Shown here: positions 8,084-15,238 of the stretch, one piece after another
Layout: each line of letters starts with the position of its first letter
How positions within the stretch are numbered: the stretch's first letter is position 1
Assembly (NCBI RefSeq): GCF_025567385.1
Contig: NZ_JAOQJU010000007.1
Location: 62,001-126,000, forward strand
Direction: 5' to 3'
DNA length: 64,000 bases
Source of the DNA: Claveliimonas acetigenes
GTDB lineage: Bacteria > Bacillota > Clostridia > Lachnospirales > Lachnospiraceae
Translations under genes and position numbers: made by a program
Notes under the pieces: generated by a model
What the model was told of the DNA's origin: nothing
The model's database searches: none
What the model saw: only the letters and a program-made list of their open reading frames with translations

Positions 8084-9748
8084 CTACTTCGGAAGTTTAA
8101 AAGAACTCTTTAAAGACACAATCCTGTTAAATACCAAAGCTTCCGGTCTGGAATCCTTCGCATCAATACAGAAATAACCATTCCGGACAAACTGAAAACT
8201 ATCATATGCCCCGGCGCCATCAAAGCTTGGCTCTACAACACAGTTCTTACGTACTTCCAACGAATTTGGATTCAGGTTCATAGAACCATCCTCATTATAT
8301 ACACCCTTTTCTTCATCAATCAGGTTCTCATACAGACGAACCTCTACCGTCTTCGCAAACGGAGCCGGTACCCAATGAATGGTTCCTTTTACTTTACGCC
8401 CGGTAAAACCTGTTCCGCACTTCGTCTCCGGATCATAGGTACAGTGTACAACCGTGACCTTGCCATCCGCATCCGTCTCGTAACTTACACATTTCACAAA
8501 ATATGCATGCATCAGGCGGACCTCATTTCCCGGGAACAGACGGAAATATTTTTTCGGCGGATCAATCATAAAATCGTCCCGCTCAATATAAAGCTCTCTG
8601 CAGAACGGAACCTTTCTCTTGCCAAGAGCTTCATTTTCCAGATTATTATCTACATCCAGATATTCCACTTCACCCTCCGGATAATTATCAATCACCAGTT
8701 TGATCGGGTCTAAGACAGCCATCATCCTCGGCCGCTTCATCTTCAAATCTTCTCTGATACAATATTCAAGCATGGCATAATCAACAGACCCCTGTGCTTT
8801 AGAGACTCCGCAGAGTTCCACAAACATCCGGATAGATTCCGGCGTAAACCCTCTTCTTCTAAGCGCCGCAATAGATACCAGCCTGGGGTCGTCCCATCCA
8901 TCTACAATTCCTTCCTGTACTAATTTCTTAATGTAACGCTTCCCGGTTACCACATTGGTCAGGTACATCTTCGCAAATTCAATCTGTCTCGGTGCCGGAT
9001 CAAATTCACATTCCCGAACCACCCAGTCATACAACGGACGGTGATCCTCGAATTCCAGTGTACAGATAGAGTGAGTAATCTTTTCCACTGCGTCTTCTAT
9101 CGGATGAGCAAAATCATACATCGGATAAATACACCACTTATCTCCCGTATTGTGATGACTCATATGAGCCACACGGTAAATAATCGGATCACGCATATTA
9201 ATATTCGGCGACGCCATATCAATCTTTGCGCGGAGCACCTTCTCTCCATCCTGGTATTTCCCCGCTTTCATCTCTTCAAAAAGGCGGAGATTCTCCTCGA
9301 CAGAACGATCACGGTAAGGACTGTCCTTTCCCGGCTCCTTCAGTGTGCCTCTATATTCCCGGATCTGTTCCGGACTTAAATCACACACATATGCCTTGCC
9401 TTTCTTAATCAACTTAACAGCACATTCATACATCACATCAAAATAATCAGATGCAAAATACAGATGCTCTTTAAAATCTGCCCCCAGCCATTCTACGTCC
9501 TTCTTAATCGACTCTACAAATTCCATATCCTCTTTCATCGGATTCGTATCATCGAACCGCAGATGAAAAGTCCCATTGTATTTCTCCGCAAGTCCTGAAT
9601 TTAAAAGTATAGACTTTGCATGTCCGATATGCAGATAGCCGTTGGGTTCCGGCGGGAATCTGGTACATACCGTATCATAGACCCCCTCTGCCAGATCTTT
9701 ATCTATTTCTTGTTCAATAAAATTTTTAGAAATAACTTCCTCTCCCAT
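8084..9748 (-). CDS. glnS: Glutaminyl-tRNA synthetase
   Basis: GlnRS charges tRNA-Gln with glutamine. Starting at the ATG at 9748, 554 aa, the class I signature is RFPPEPNGYLHIGHAKS with HIGH at residues 40-43. RFDDTNP and WDDPRLVSIAALRRRGF are GlnRS-specific. The second class I motif is not a classical KMSKS: the expected place reads VVTGKRYIKKLV. This start is chosen because CAGGAGGATACT lies directly in front of it; an upstream in-frame ATG (9778) has no ribosome binding site and would translate through that site. A promoter is at 9785-9813. The MocR gene follows after four bases. Confidence 0.95.
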   Translation of the reverse strand: MGEEVISKNFIEQEIDKDLAEGVYDTVCTRFPPEPNGYLHIGHAKSILLNSGLAEKYNGTFHLRFDDTNPMKEDMEFVESIKKDVEWLGADFKEHLYFASDYFDVMYECAVKLIKKGKAYVCDLSPEQIREYRGTLKEPGKDSPYRDRSVEENLRLFEEMKAGKYQDGEKVLRAKIDMASPNINMRDPIIYRVAHMSHHNTGDKWCIYPMYDFAHPIEDAVEKITHSICTLEFEDHRPLYDWVVRECEFDPAPRQIEFAKMYLTNVVTGKRYIKKLVQEGIVDGWDDPRLVSIAALRRRGFTPESIRMFVELCGVSKAQGSVDYAMLEYCIREDLKMKRPRMMAVLDPIKLVIDNYPEGEVEYLDVDNNLENEALGKRKVPFCRELYIERDDFMIDPPKKYFRLFPGNEVRLMHAYFVKCVSYETDADGKVTVVHCTYDPETKCGTGFTGRKVKGTIHWVPAPFAKTVEVRLYENLIDEEKGVYNEDGSMNLNPNSLEVRKNCVVEPSFDGAGAYDSFQFVRNGYFCIDAKDSRPEALVFNRIVSLKSSFKLPK

Positions 9749-9784
9749 AGTATCCTCCTGAAACCATTCTCTAATCATTTTCTA

Positions 9785-9813
9785 ATCTTATCATACTTCT
9801 AAAAATTCGACAA
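9785..9813 (-). promoter_or_regulatory. glnS promoter
   Basis: On the minus strand TTGTCG (9808-9813) and TAAGAT (9785-9790) are 17 bases apart, about 40 bases before the chosen start. It is divergent from the tRNA-Thr promoter. Confidence 0.5.
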
Positions 9814-9835
9814 CAGAATTATTTTCAAAATCCCA

Positions 9836-9865
9836 TTGACAAACTACCCCTTTTTATTGTATATT
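9836..9865 (+). promoter_or_regulatory. tRNA-Thr promoter
   Basis: A consensus TTGACA (9836-9841) and TATATT (9860-9865) are 18 bases apart, 26 bases before the mature tRNA. Confidence 0.7.
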
Positions 9866-9891
9866 AATCACGTTGCATATGATTTATGCAT

Positions 9892-9964
9892 GCTGCCTTG
9901 GCTCAGTCGGTAGAGCGTCGCCTTGGTAAGGCGGAGGTCGGCGGTTCGATTCCGCTAGGCAGCT
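9892..9964 (+). tRNA. tRNA-Thr (GGU)
   Basis: The 73-base cloverleaf has the acceptor arm GCTGCCT/AGGCAGC, a D arm with GCTCAGTCGGTAGAGC, the anticodon loop TTGGTAA (anticodon GGT) and a T arm with GGTTCGATTCC. No CCA is encoded. It is followed directly by an intrinsic terminator, so it is a single-gene unit. Confidence 0.95.
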
Positions 9965-9974
9965 TAAAAAGGAT

Positions 9975-10027
9975 AATCCTGTGGATTCAGTTTTTAAAAC
10001 ACTGTTCTTCCACAGGATTTTTCTTTT
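9975..10027. terminator. Terminator shared by tRNA-Thr and sigH
   Basis: AATCCTGTGGA (9975-9985) pairs with 10009-10019, with an inner CAGT/ACTG pairing, and is followed by TTTTCTTTT on the plus strand. The convergent sigH ends at 10032 and could use the same hairpin. Confidence 0.75.
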
Positions 10028-10031
10028 ATTC

Positions 10032-10664
10032 TTAATGCCTGGCGTCGTCCTGTCCAATAATTTTTTCGGCCTTCGCCTTAATCCGCTGCAGCGCATTATC
10101 TACCGTTTTCGGGCTCTTATCCAAAAGCCTGGCAATGGTTTTATAATCTGTTCCCATCAGATGCAGGTAAAGAACCCTCTGCTCCAGATTGCTAAGTTGT
10201 TCTTCCAGTTCATTTTCCAGGCATTCCGCCGACTCCTTGCCCAACAGCACGAACTCGGGATTACTCTCAACTCCCGCTTCAATTGTATCCAATACCCTGG
10301 CATCCCCGCCGTCTTCTGTCTTCTCATATAGCGACACGTATGAATTAAGCGGAATATGCTTCTGTCTCTTAGAAGCCGTCACCGCACTGTACATCTGCCG
10401 GGTAATACAAAGTCTGGCAAAGCTGTAAAAGGACACCTTCTGATTCACATCATAGTCCTGCACCGCCTTAAAAAGCCCGATCATCCCCTCCTGAATCAAA
10501 TCATCATTCTCGCCACCCAGAAGATACATCGCCTTTGCCTCTTTGCGTACAAGATTTTTATATTTATCCATAATGTAATCCATAATCTCTTTTTCGCCGT
10601 TCTGCAGACGGCGGATTAATTGTTCATCCGTCATCGTCTCATACTCTGACACTTTCTTCTTCAT
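10032..10664 (-). CDS. sigH: RNA polymerase sigma-H factor
   Basis: Sigma-H directs RNA polymerase to early-sporulation and stationary-phase promoters. The 210-aa protein has region 2 (about residues 28-98, with the core-binding block DDLIQEGMIGLFKAVQDYD) and region 4 with a helix-turn-helix at the end (DYKTIARLLDKSPKTVDNALQRIK). YKNLVRKEAKAMYLLGG is typical of SigH. Its place at the end of the cysE-cysS-mrnC-rlmB run is the conserved Bacillus/Clostridium order; the NYN-domain yacP gene found there in Bacillus is missing. Its ATG shares one base with the rlmB TAA (TAATG), so the two are translationally coupled. Confidence 0.93.
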   Translation of the reverse strand: MKKKVSEYETMTDEQLIRRLQNGEKEIMDYIMDKYKNLVRKEAKAMYLLGGENDDLIQEGMIGLFKAVQDYDVNQKVSFYSFARLCITRQMYSAVTASKRQKHIPLNSYVSLYEKTEDGGDARVLDTIEAGVESNPEFVLLGKESAECLENELEEQLSNLEQRVLYLHLMGTDYKTIARLLDKSPKTVDNALQRIKAKAEKIIGQDDARH

Positions 10665-11422
10665 TATCCCTCCAGTCTCTGCCTCACAATCTCATATGCC
10701 AGTACTCCGGCAGCAACAGATGCATTCAGGGAATCAATATCTCCCCGCATGGGTATCCCCGCCACAAAATCGCAGGTTTCCTTCACAAGACGTCCTACTC
10801 CTTCTCCCTCACTGCCGATCACAAGTCCTATCGGTCCTTTCAGATTCAACCTGTACATAGACTCTCCGCCCATATCTGCACAGACAAACCAAAGTCCCCT
10901 TTCCTTCAGTTCCTCCATAGTTTTCACAAGGTTCGTTACCTTGGCAACCGGTGTATAATTCAGTGCTCCCGCAGACGTCTTCGCCACAGTAGCCGTAAGT
11001 CCCACTGCCCGGCGTTTCGGAATAATCACGCCATGCGCTCCGGCAAGATTAGCTGTACGGATAATAGCTCCCAGATTATGGGGATCTTCGATATTATCCA
11101 GCAAAATCAGAAAAGGATCTTCCCCTTTCTGTCTCGCAAGCTCCAACATATCTTCTACCTCTGCATATTCATAAGCCGCCGCAAAAGCAACCACTCCCTG
11201 ATGCTTCCCCGTCTCAGAAAGCTGAGAAAGACGTTCTTTTTCTACAAACTGAATGATGGTATCGTGTTTTTTTGCCTCTCTGACAATGGTACGCACCGGT
11301 CCGTCCTGGCATCCATCAAGCACGAACAGCTTGTCAACCGGTTTCCCCGAGCGAAATGCCTCCAAAACCGCATTACGTCCTTCTATCACCAGACTTTTTC
11401 CTTCTGTAAGCTTCTCTTCCAT
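10664..11422 (-). CDS. rlmB: 23S rRNA (guanosine-2'-O)-methyltransferase RlmB/TrmH family
   Basis: A SpoU-family 2'-O-methyltransferase with a trefoil-knot fold. The N-terminal substrate-binding part (IEGRNAVLEAFRSG) is followed by SpoU motif 1 (LDNIEDPHNLGAIIRTA), motif 2 (LVIGSEGEGVGRLV) and motif 3 (IPMRGDIDSLNASVAAGVLAYE). It probably modifies the 23S peptidyl-transferase loop region; a tRNA target cannot be excluded. The start at MEEKLTEG has GGAG six bases upstream. An in-frame GTG at 11452 would add ten residues and is a weaker alternative. It sits between mrnC and sigH. Confidence 0.93.
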   Translation of the reverse strand: MEEKLTEGKSLVIEGRNAVLEAFRSGKPVDKLFVLDGCQDGPVRTIVREAKKHDTIIQFVEKERLSQLSETGKHQGVVAFAAAYEYAEVEDMLELARQKGEDPFLILLDNIEDPHNLGAIIRTANLAGAHGVIIPKRRAVGLTATVAKTSAGALNYTPVAKVTNLVKTMEELKERGLWFVCADMGGESMYRLNLKGPIGLVIGSEGEGVGRLVKETCDFVAGIPMRGDIDSLNASVAAGVLAYEIVRQRLEG

Positions 11423-11453
11423 GTCCAACTCCATTCTGCCCAATGACGGCACT

Positions 11454-11909
11454 TTATTCTTTCTCCCACTCTGTTTCCAGACTGTCTAACCCTATTTTAA
11501 CCAAATCAAGCATTCTTTTCCACTCTTTTTTCAAATACAGATACCCCAGCAGAGACTCAAATCCCGTAGCCCTTCTATAATCTGTCAGCGACTGGTTTCT
11601 GGCAGGCGATACCGTCTTCGTATTCCTTCCCCTTTTATATACCAAATGCTCTTCTTCTGTCAGATGTTTCTGAATCTCACGCATCATCAAAGACTGCGCA
11701 GACGCCTGAACAATCCGGCTGGTCTCCTTATGCATTTTCTGAACCTGTTTATTACCCTGGTTCAACACAAGACTCTTAATAATCAAATCAAAAATGCAGT
11801 CTCCGATATATGCCAAAGCAAGAGGTGAATATGTTTTTATATCCACCTCCTGCATCTGGAATATTTCCTGCATATAAGAATCAAACTGCCATTCTATGCT
11901 TTTTTCCAT
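11454..11909 (-). CDS. mrnC: Mini-ribonuclease III
   Basis: MrnC matures 23S rRNA by cutting double-stranded precursor stems. It contains the RNase III catalytic domain only, with no dsRNA-binding domain, which fits the 151-aa length. The signature LALAYIGDCIFDLIIK carries the catalytic acidic residue, and ATGFESLLGYLYL carries the second acidic site. The gene overlaps the end of cysS by 16 bases and precedes rlmB by about 30 bases, giving a tRNA-charging/rRNA-processing operon. Confidence 0.94.
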   Translation of the reverse strand: MEKSIEWQFDSYMQEIFQMQEVDIKTYSPLALAYIGDCIFDLIIKSLVLNQGNKQVQKMHKETSRIVQASAQSLMMREIQKHLTEEEHLVYKRGRNTKTVSPARNQSLTDYRRATGFESLLGYLYLKKEWKRMLDLVKIGLDSLETEWEKE

Positions 11910-13300
11910 TTTACTCCTTCACGGGTATCCAAAAGGACAATCCCCTTTGCTAATAATTCATCGCGGATTTCATCAGCTCTTGCGAAATTCTTCGCTTTCC
12001 TTGCTTCCTGGCGCTCTGCAATCAGCGCTTCAATGTCTTCCGCCAGCATTTCCTCTTTCTTATCTACAATCAAGCCAAGGACGTCTGTCAGCTTCACAAT
12101 CAAGTCAAACAATTTCCGTGCGTATTCCCTGGAGCTTTCCTCTACCGCCGTTGTGTTGCAGAATTTCACCAAATCAAATACGGCTGCAATGGCGTCAGCA
12201 GTGTTGAAATCATCATCCATCGCCGCTTCATATTTCTCTACAAACTCTGCCGTCTTTGCAAATGTTTCCTTCTCTGCATCTGTCATTTCCTCTGTCTTCG
12301 CATTTTCCATGCGGTATTTCAAATTATCCACCGCATTGATAATACGCTCCAGACCGTTCTTCGATGCCTCCATCAGATCCGCACTGAAATTCAGCGGACT
12401 TCTGTAGTGGGCACTCAGCATAAAGAACCGAAGCACCTGAAGATCGTACTGTTCACTGATTTCACGCACAGTCCGGAAATTGCCGAGAGACTTGCTCATC
12501 TTATGGTTGTCGATATTCAAAAAAGCATTATGCATCCAGTATTTTGCAAATTCCTTTCCATTGGCAGCTTCACTCTGAGCAATTTCATTTTCATGATGAG
12601 GGAACACCAAATCCTCTCCTCCGGCATGGATATCAATCTGCTCGCCCAGATATTTCTTAGACATCACAGAACACTCAATATGCCATCCCGGGCGGCCTTC
12701 GCTCCACGGCGACTCCCACGCAGGCTCTCCTTCCTTCTTTGGCTTCCAAAGCACAAAATCCAAAGGATCTTCCTTCTCATCCTCTCCCGTCACCAGAAGA
12801 GAACGGTTACCGGAACGCAGATCATCCAAATTCTTGTGAGACAATTTTCCATAATCCTTAAACTGCCTGGTACGGAAATACACAGTCCCGTTCTTCTCAT
12901 AGGCATAGCCTTTTTCAATCAGAATGCCAATCATCTCTACCATGCCGCAGATTTCCTCCGTAGCAAGCGGATGCTTTGTGGCAGGCTTAATATTCATGCC
13001 TTCCATATCTTTCAGGCATTCTGCAATATATCTCTTGGAAATCTCATCCGCAGATACGCCCTCTTCAATCGCCTTATTAATAATCTTATCGTCTACATCC
13101 GTGAAATTCGATACATAATTCACATCATAGCCCTTATACTCAAAATATCTACGAACCGTATCGAACACAATCATCGGTCTTGCATTCCCAATGTGGATAA
13201 AATTATACACGGTAGGACCGCAGACATACATCCTGACTTTCCCTTCCTCCACCGGGACAAATTCCTCTTTCCTCTTTGACATGGTATTATACAGTTTCAT
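11894..13300 (-). CDS. cysS: Cysteinyl-tRNA synthetase
   Basis: CysRS charges tRNA-Cys. The 468-aa protein shows the zinc-site Cys in MYVCGPTVYN, the class I HIGH variant HIGNARP, further zinc ligands in WHIECSVMS and HAGGEDLVFPHHENE, and KMSKSLGNF. It overlaps cysE at its 5' end by 14 bases and mrnC at its 3' end. The pair cysE-cysS behind one Cys T-box couples cysteine synthesis and charging to the level of uncharged tRNA-Cys. Confidence 0.97.
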   Translation of the reverse strand: MKLYNTMSKRKEEFVPVEEGKVRMYVCGPTVYNFIHIGNARPMIVFDTVRRYFEYKGYDVNYVSNFTDVDDKIINKAIEEGVSADEISKRYIAECLKDMEGMNIKPATKHPLATEEICGMVEMIGILIEKGYAYEKNGTVYFRTRQFKDYGKLSHKNLDDLRSGNRSLLVTGEDEKEDPLDFVLWKPKKEGEPAWESPWSEGRPGWHIECSVMSKKYLGEQIDIHAGGEDLVFPHHENEIAQSEAANGKEFAKYWMHNAFLNIDNHKMSKSLGNFRTVREISEQYDLQVLRFFMLSAHYRSPLNFSADLMEASKNGLERIINAVDNLKYRMENAKTEEMTDAEKETFAKTAEFVEKYEAAMDDDFNTADAIAAVFDLVKFCNTTAVEESSREYARKLFDLIVKLTDVLGLIVDKKEEMLAEDIEALIAERQEARKAKNFARADEIRDELLAKGIVLLDTREGVKWKKA

Positions 13301-13988
13301 CTTCTTCCTCCTTCAAGATAATCTCTTCTTCCTGCATACATCTCATATGCCGTTCTAACTGCTTTATCTGTTTCTGCAGACGGATATTATCATTCTGCAG
13401 CTCTCTAATATCATTGCTGATAGGATCCGGCAGGTGTACCTGATCCATATCCGAACGTGGTATCTTCTGATCGCCCATCTTTACAATCCTTCCCGGTACG
13501 CCTACCACAGTACAGTTGGGCGGAACTTCCTTCAATACAACACTTCCTGCACCGATTTTGGAATTTTCCCCAATCGTAAAGGAACCCAAAATCTTGGCTC
13601 CCGCACTCACCATCACATTATCTTTGAGTGTTGGGTGGCGTTTCCCCTTCTCCTTGCCGGTTCCTCCCAGGGTGACACCCTGGTACAGCGTTACATTATT
13701 GCCAATTTCTGTAGTTTCCCCAATGATTACGCCCGTTCCGTGATCGATAAATAATCCCTTGCCGATCTTCGCCCCCGGATGAATCTCAATACCCGTCTTC
13801 CTGGCGGCACGCTGTGAAATCCATCTGGCAAGAAAATAGTGTTTCTTCAGATACAGCTTGTGCGCAACCCGGTAACTCATAATCACCTTAAAACTTGGGT
13901 ACAAAAAAACTTCCATATTGGATTTAATTGCAGGATCTCGCTCCTTAATTACCTGAAGCTCCTCCTTTACATATTTCAATATTCCCAT
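13287..13988 (-). CDS. cysE: Serine O-acetyltransferase
   Basis: CysE makes O-acetylserine from serine and acetyl-CoA, the first step of cysteine synthesis. From the ATG at 13988 the protein has 233 aa: an N-terminal helical part (about residues 1-65), then a left-handed beta-helix of hexapeptide repeats (about 65-180) with the catalytic-site blocks IDHGTGVIIGET and GVTLGGTGKEKGKRHPT, then a Gln/Glu-rich coiled-coil tail. The start follows GGAGGATATTC. The open frame runs 34 codons further upstream, but that extension is GC-rich repeat sequence and is not coding. It overlaps cysS by 14 bases. Confidence 0.94.
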   Translation of the reverse strand: MGILKYVKEELQVIKERDPAIKSNMEVFLYPSFKVIMSYRVAHKLYLKKHYFLARWISQRAARKTGIEIHPGAKIGKGLFIDHGTGVIIGETTEIGNNVTLYQGVTLGGTGKEKGKRHPTLKDNVMVSAGAKILGSFTIGENSKIGAGSVVLKEVPPNCTVVGVPGRIVKMGDQKIPRSDMDQVHLPDPISNDIRELQNDNIRLQKQIKQLERHMRCMQEEEIILKEEEDETV

Positions 13989-14173
13989 GAATATCCTCCA
14001 TTCTTTGCGGTTTGTGGCTTCGCCGCCCACTTCACGCCGATGTGCGGCTGCTTCACGCCTTCTTACGGTCACTTCGTGAGCTTCGCTCACTCAGTCGCAG
14101 GTGCCCTGCGACTACGCACGAAACAAAGCGGACAAGTCCGCCTTTTTAACGCGTGACCGCAATCTCTACCATT
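13989..14173 (-). repeat. GC-rich dispersed-repeat block inside the cysE leader
   Basis: Between the T-box terminator and the cysE ribosome binding site lie several hairpins: GTCGCAGG/CCTGCGAC, GTGAGC/GCTCAC and GCGGACAAGTCCGC. The block shares 22 bases (14122-14143) with 32978-32999 and CCGATGTGCGGCTGCT with 907-922. It looks like an inserted repeat within the 5' untranslated region. Confidence 0.6.
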
Positions 14174-14430
14174 GCGAAAAAAATGCCTCTTACGTAATGT
14201 AAGAGGCGAATGTGTCCGCGGTTCCACTCTTTTGAAGATTTGTTATGAAAATCTCCGCTCGTATGCACGTAACGTGTGCCTAACGTACCTGGCTACGTAG
14301 TATCTTTCGCCAGGTCAACTCCCGGATGCACTTCACAGAAATCTCCCTCAAGATCGCTTCCAGCCGATGACAATCTCTCTCTGTCAGTTCTTCTTCCTGC
14401 TACTCTTCCGTTCTATGTTTTTGTCGCTAT
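14174..14430 (-). promoter_or_regulatory. Cysteine T-box riboswitch with terminator
   Basis: The minus-strand leader contains the T-box AGAGTGGAACCGCGG (14216-14230), which pairs with the uncharged tRNA acceptor end and forms the antiterminator. The intrinsic terminator stem GCCTCTTAC/GTAAGAGGC (14185-14207) and a seven-T run follow. In the stem I region, GAAGTGCATCC supplies a UGC (Cys) specifier codon in the usual place. The Cys assignment fits the genes controlled, cysE and cysS. Uncharged tRNA-Cys would let transcription continue. Confidence 0.88.
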
Positions 14431-14437
14431 AGAATAT

Positions 14438-14466
14438 ATACTATGTGAAAATAAGAATTTTGTCAA
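14438..14466 (-). promoter_or_regulatory. Promoter of the cysE-cysS operon
   Basis: On the minus strand a consensus TTGACA (14461-14466) and TAGTAT (14438-14443) are 17 bases apart, placing the start near 14430 at the head of the T-box. Confidence 0.6.
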
Positions 14467-14558
14467 TATTTTTCCGATTTCTCTCGGTGCTATTTTTGTA
14501 CCGCTGTTACCATTCACAGCCGATTTGAAATCCAATATGGATTCGTCGTGCTTACACG

Positions 14559-14842
14559 NNNNNNNNNNNNNNNNNNNNNNNNNNNNNNNNNNNNNNNNNN
14601 NNNNNNNNNNNNNNNNNNNNNNNNNNNNNNNNNNNNNNNNNNNNNNNNNNNNNNNNNNNNNNNNNNNNNNNNNNNNNNNNNNNNNNNNNNNNNNNNNNNN
14701 NNNNNNNNNNNNNNNNNNNNNNNNNNNNNNNNNNNNNNNNNNNNNNNNNNNNNNNNNNNNNNNNNNNNNNNNNNNNNNNNNNNNNNNNNNNNNNNNNNNN
14801 NNNNNNNNNNNNNNNNNNNNNNNNNNNNNNNNNNNNNNNNNN
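14559..14842. other. Assembly gap (284 N)
   Basis: An unbroken run of N marks a scaffold gap. It removes the 3' part of the gene starting at 14979. The real gap length is unknown. Sequence 14467-14558, between the cysE promoter and the gap, holds no gene I can support. Confidence 0.98.
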
Positions 14843-14979
14843 ATTTTTTCCTGTGCCCCATCTGTCGTCGCACTATCCGCTCCCTTTTTCCTCGCCAATC
14901 CGAACCCAACCGCTATGCAGATTCCAAGCAGAAGGATAATGAATAATATAATAATGCATTTTTTCGTTTTCTTCATCAT
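14843..14979 (-). CDS. Membrane-anchored protein, truncated by the gap
   Basis: Only 45 residues remain: a basic start (MMKKTKK), a hydrophobic segment at about residues 8-29 with small residues near its end, then a polar stretch (ARKKGADSATTDGAQEK). This is a signal anchor or signal peptide followed by an exported domain. GAGGAGTG precedes two adjacent ATG codons. It lies downstream of the acidic 49-aa peptide gene on the same strand, past a hairpin, so it may be part of that unit. The family cannot be determined. Confidence 0.6.
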
Positions 14980-15006
14980 TACACTCCTCTTTTCCCTTTA
15001 CTAAGT

Positions 15007-15043
15007 GAAGGCATTACCGCCTTCAAAAGCCAGTAATGCCTTC
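15007..15043. repeat. 11-bp hairpin after the 49-aa peptide gene
   Basis: GAAGGCATTAC (15007-15017) pairs with 15033-15043. No T run follows on the minus strand, so it is more likely a transcript-end stabiliser or weak attenuator than a classical terminator. Confidence 0.5.
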
Positions 15044-15073
15044 GCAATTTCGCAGAATTTCAAAAACCGAGGA

Positions 15074-15223
15074 TTATGAATCCCAACCGTCTCCAGAGGA
15101 TTCCCAATCCCCATCTCCACCTTCATCATAATCATCCGTACCCGAAGTAAGTATAATATCTTCTACCTCAAACCGAATTACTTCCATTTTCGGATCAGCA
15201 TAAAACTCTTTCACTTTAGCCAT
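15074..15223 (-). CDS. 49-aa acidic Gly/Trp peptide, possible modified-peptide precursor
   Basis: The peptide begins MAKVKEFYADPKMEVIRFEV, continues EDIILTSG and ends with a low-complexity Asp/Gly/Ser/Trp tail (TDDYDEGGDGDWESSGDGWDS). The leader-like, well-structured N-terminal half followed by a repetitive acidic tail is the layout of many ribosomal peptide precursors. AAGGAGTG precedes the ATG. It starts 15 bases after the stop of the secreted LamG protein, so the two are almost certainly co-transcribed. No maturase is visible; the next gene is lost in the N gap. Related short proteins with a P-E/K-M-E-V-I pattern occur in Lachnospiraceae, from memory. Function unknown. Confidence 0.65.
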   Translation of the reverse strand: MAKVKEFYADPKMEVIRFEVEDIILTSGTDDYDEGGDGDWESSGDGWDS

Positions 15224-15238
15224 TTTATCACTCCTTAC

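Noticed and set aside
12407..13279. Long plus-strand frame opposite cysS
   Set aside because: Shadow of cysS codon bias. No ribosome binding site, and the product is unlike any protein pattern.
13989..14090. 34-residue N-terminal extension of CysE
   Set aside because: It is Arg/Ala/Glu-rich translation of the repeat block, lacks a ribosome binding site and lies in front of a strong GGAGG with ATG at 13988.
14276..15004. Open frames spanning the N run (also 14413-14979 and 14514-14909)
   Set aside because: They exist only because N was read through as unknown residues. Only the 45-codon start at 14979 has a ribosome binding site and signal-anchor sequence.
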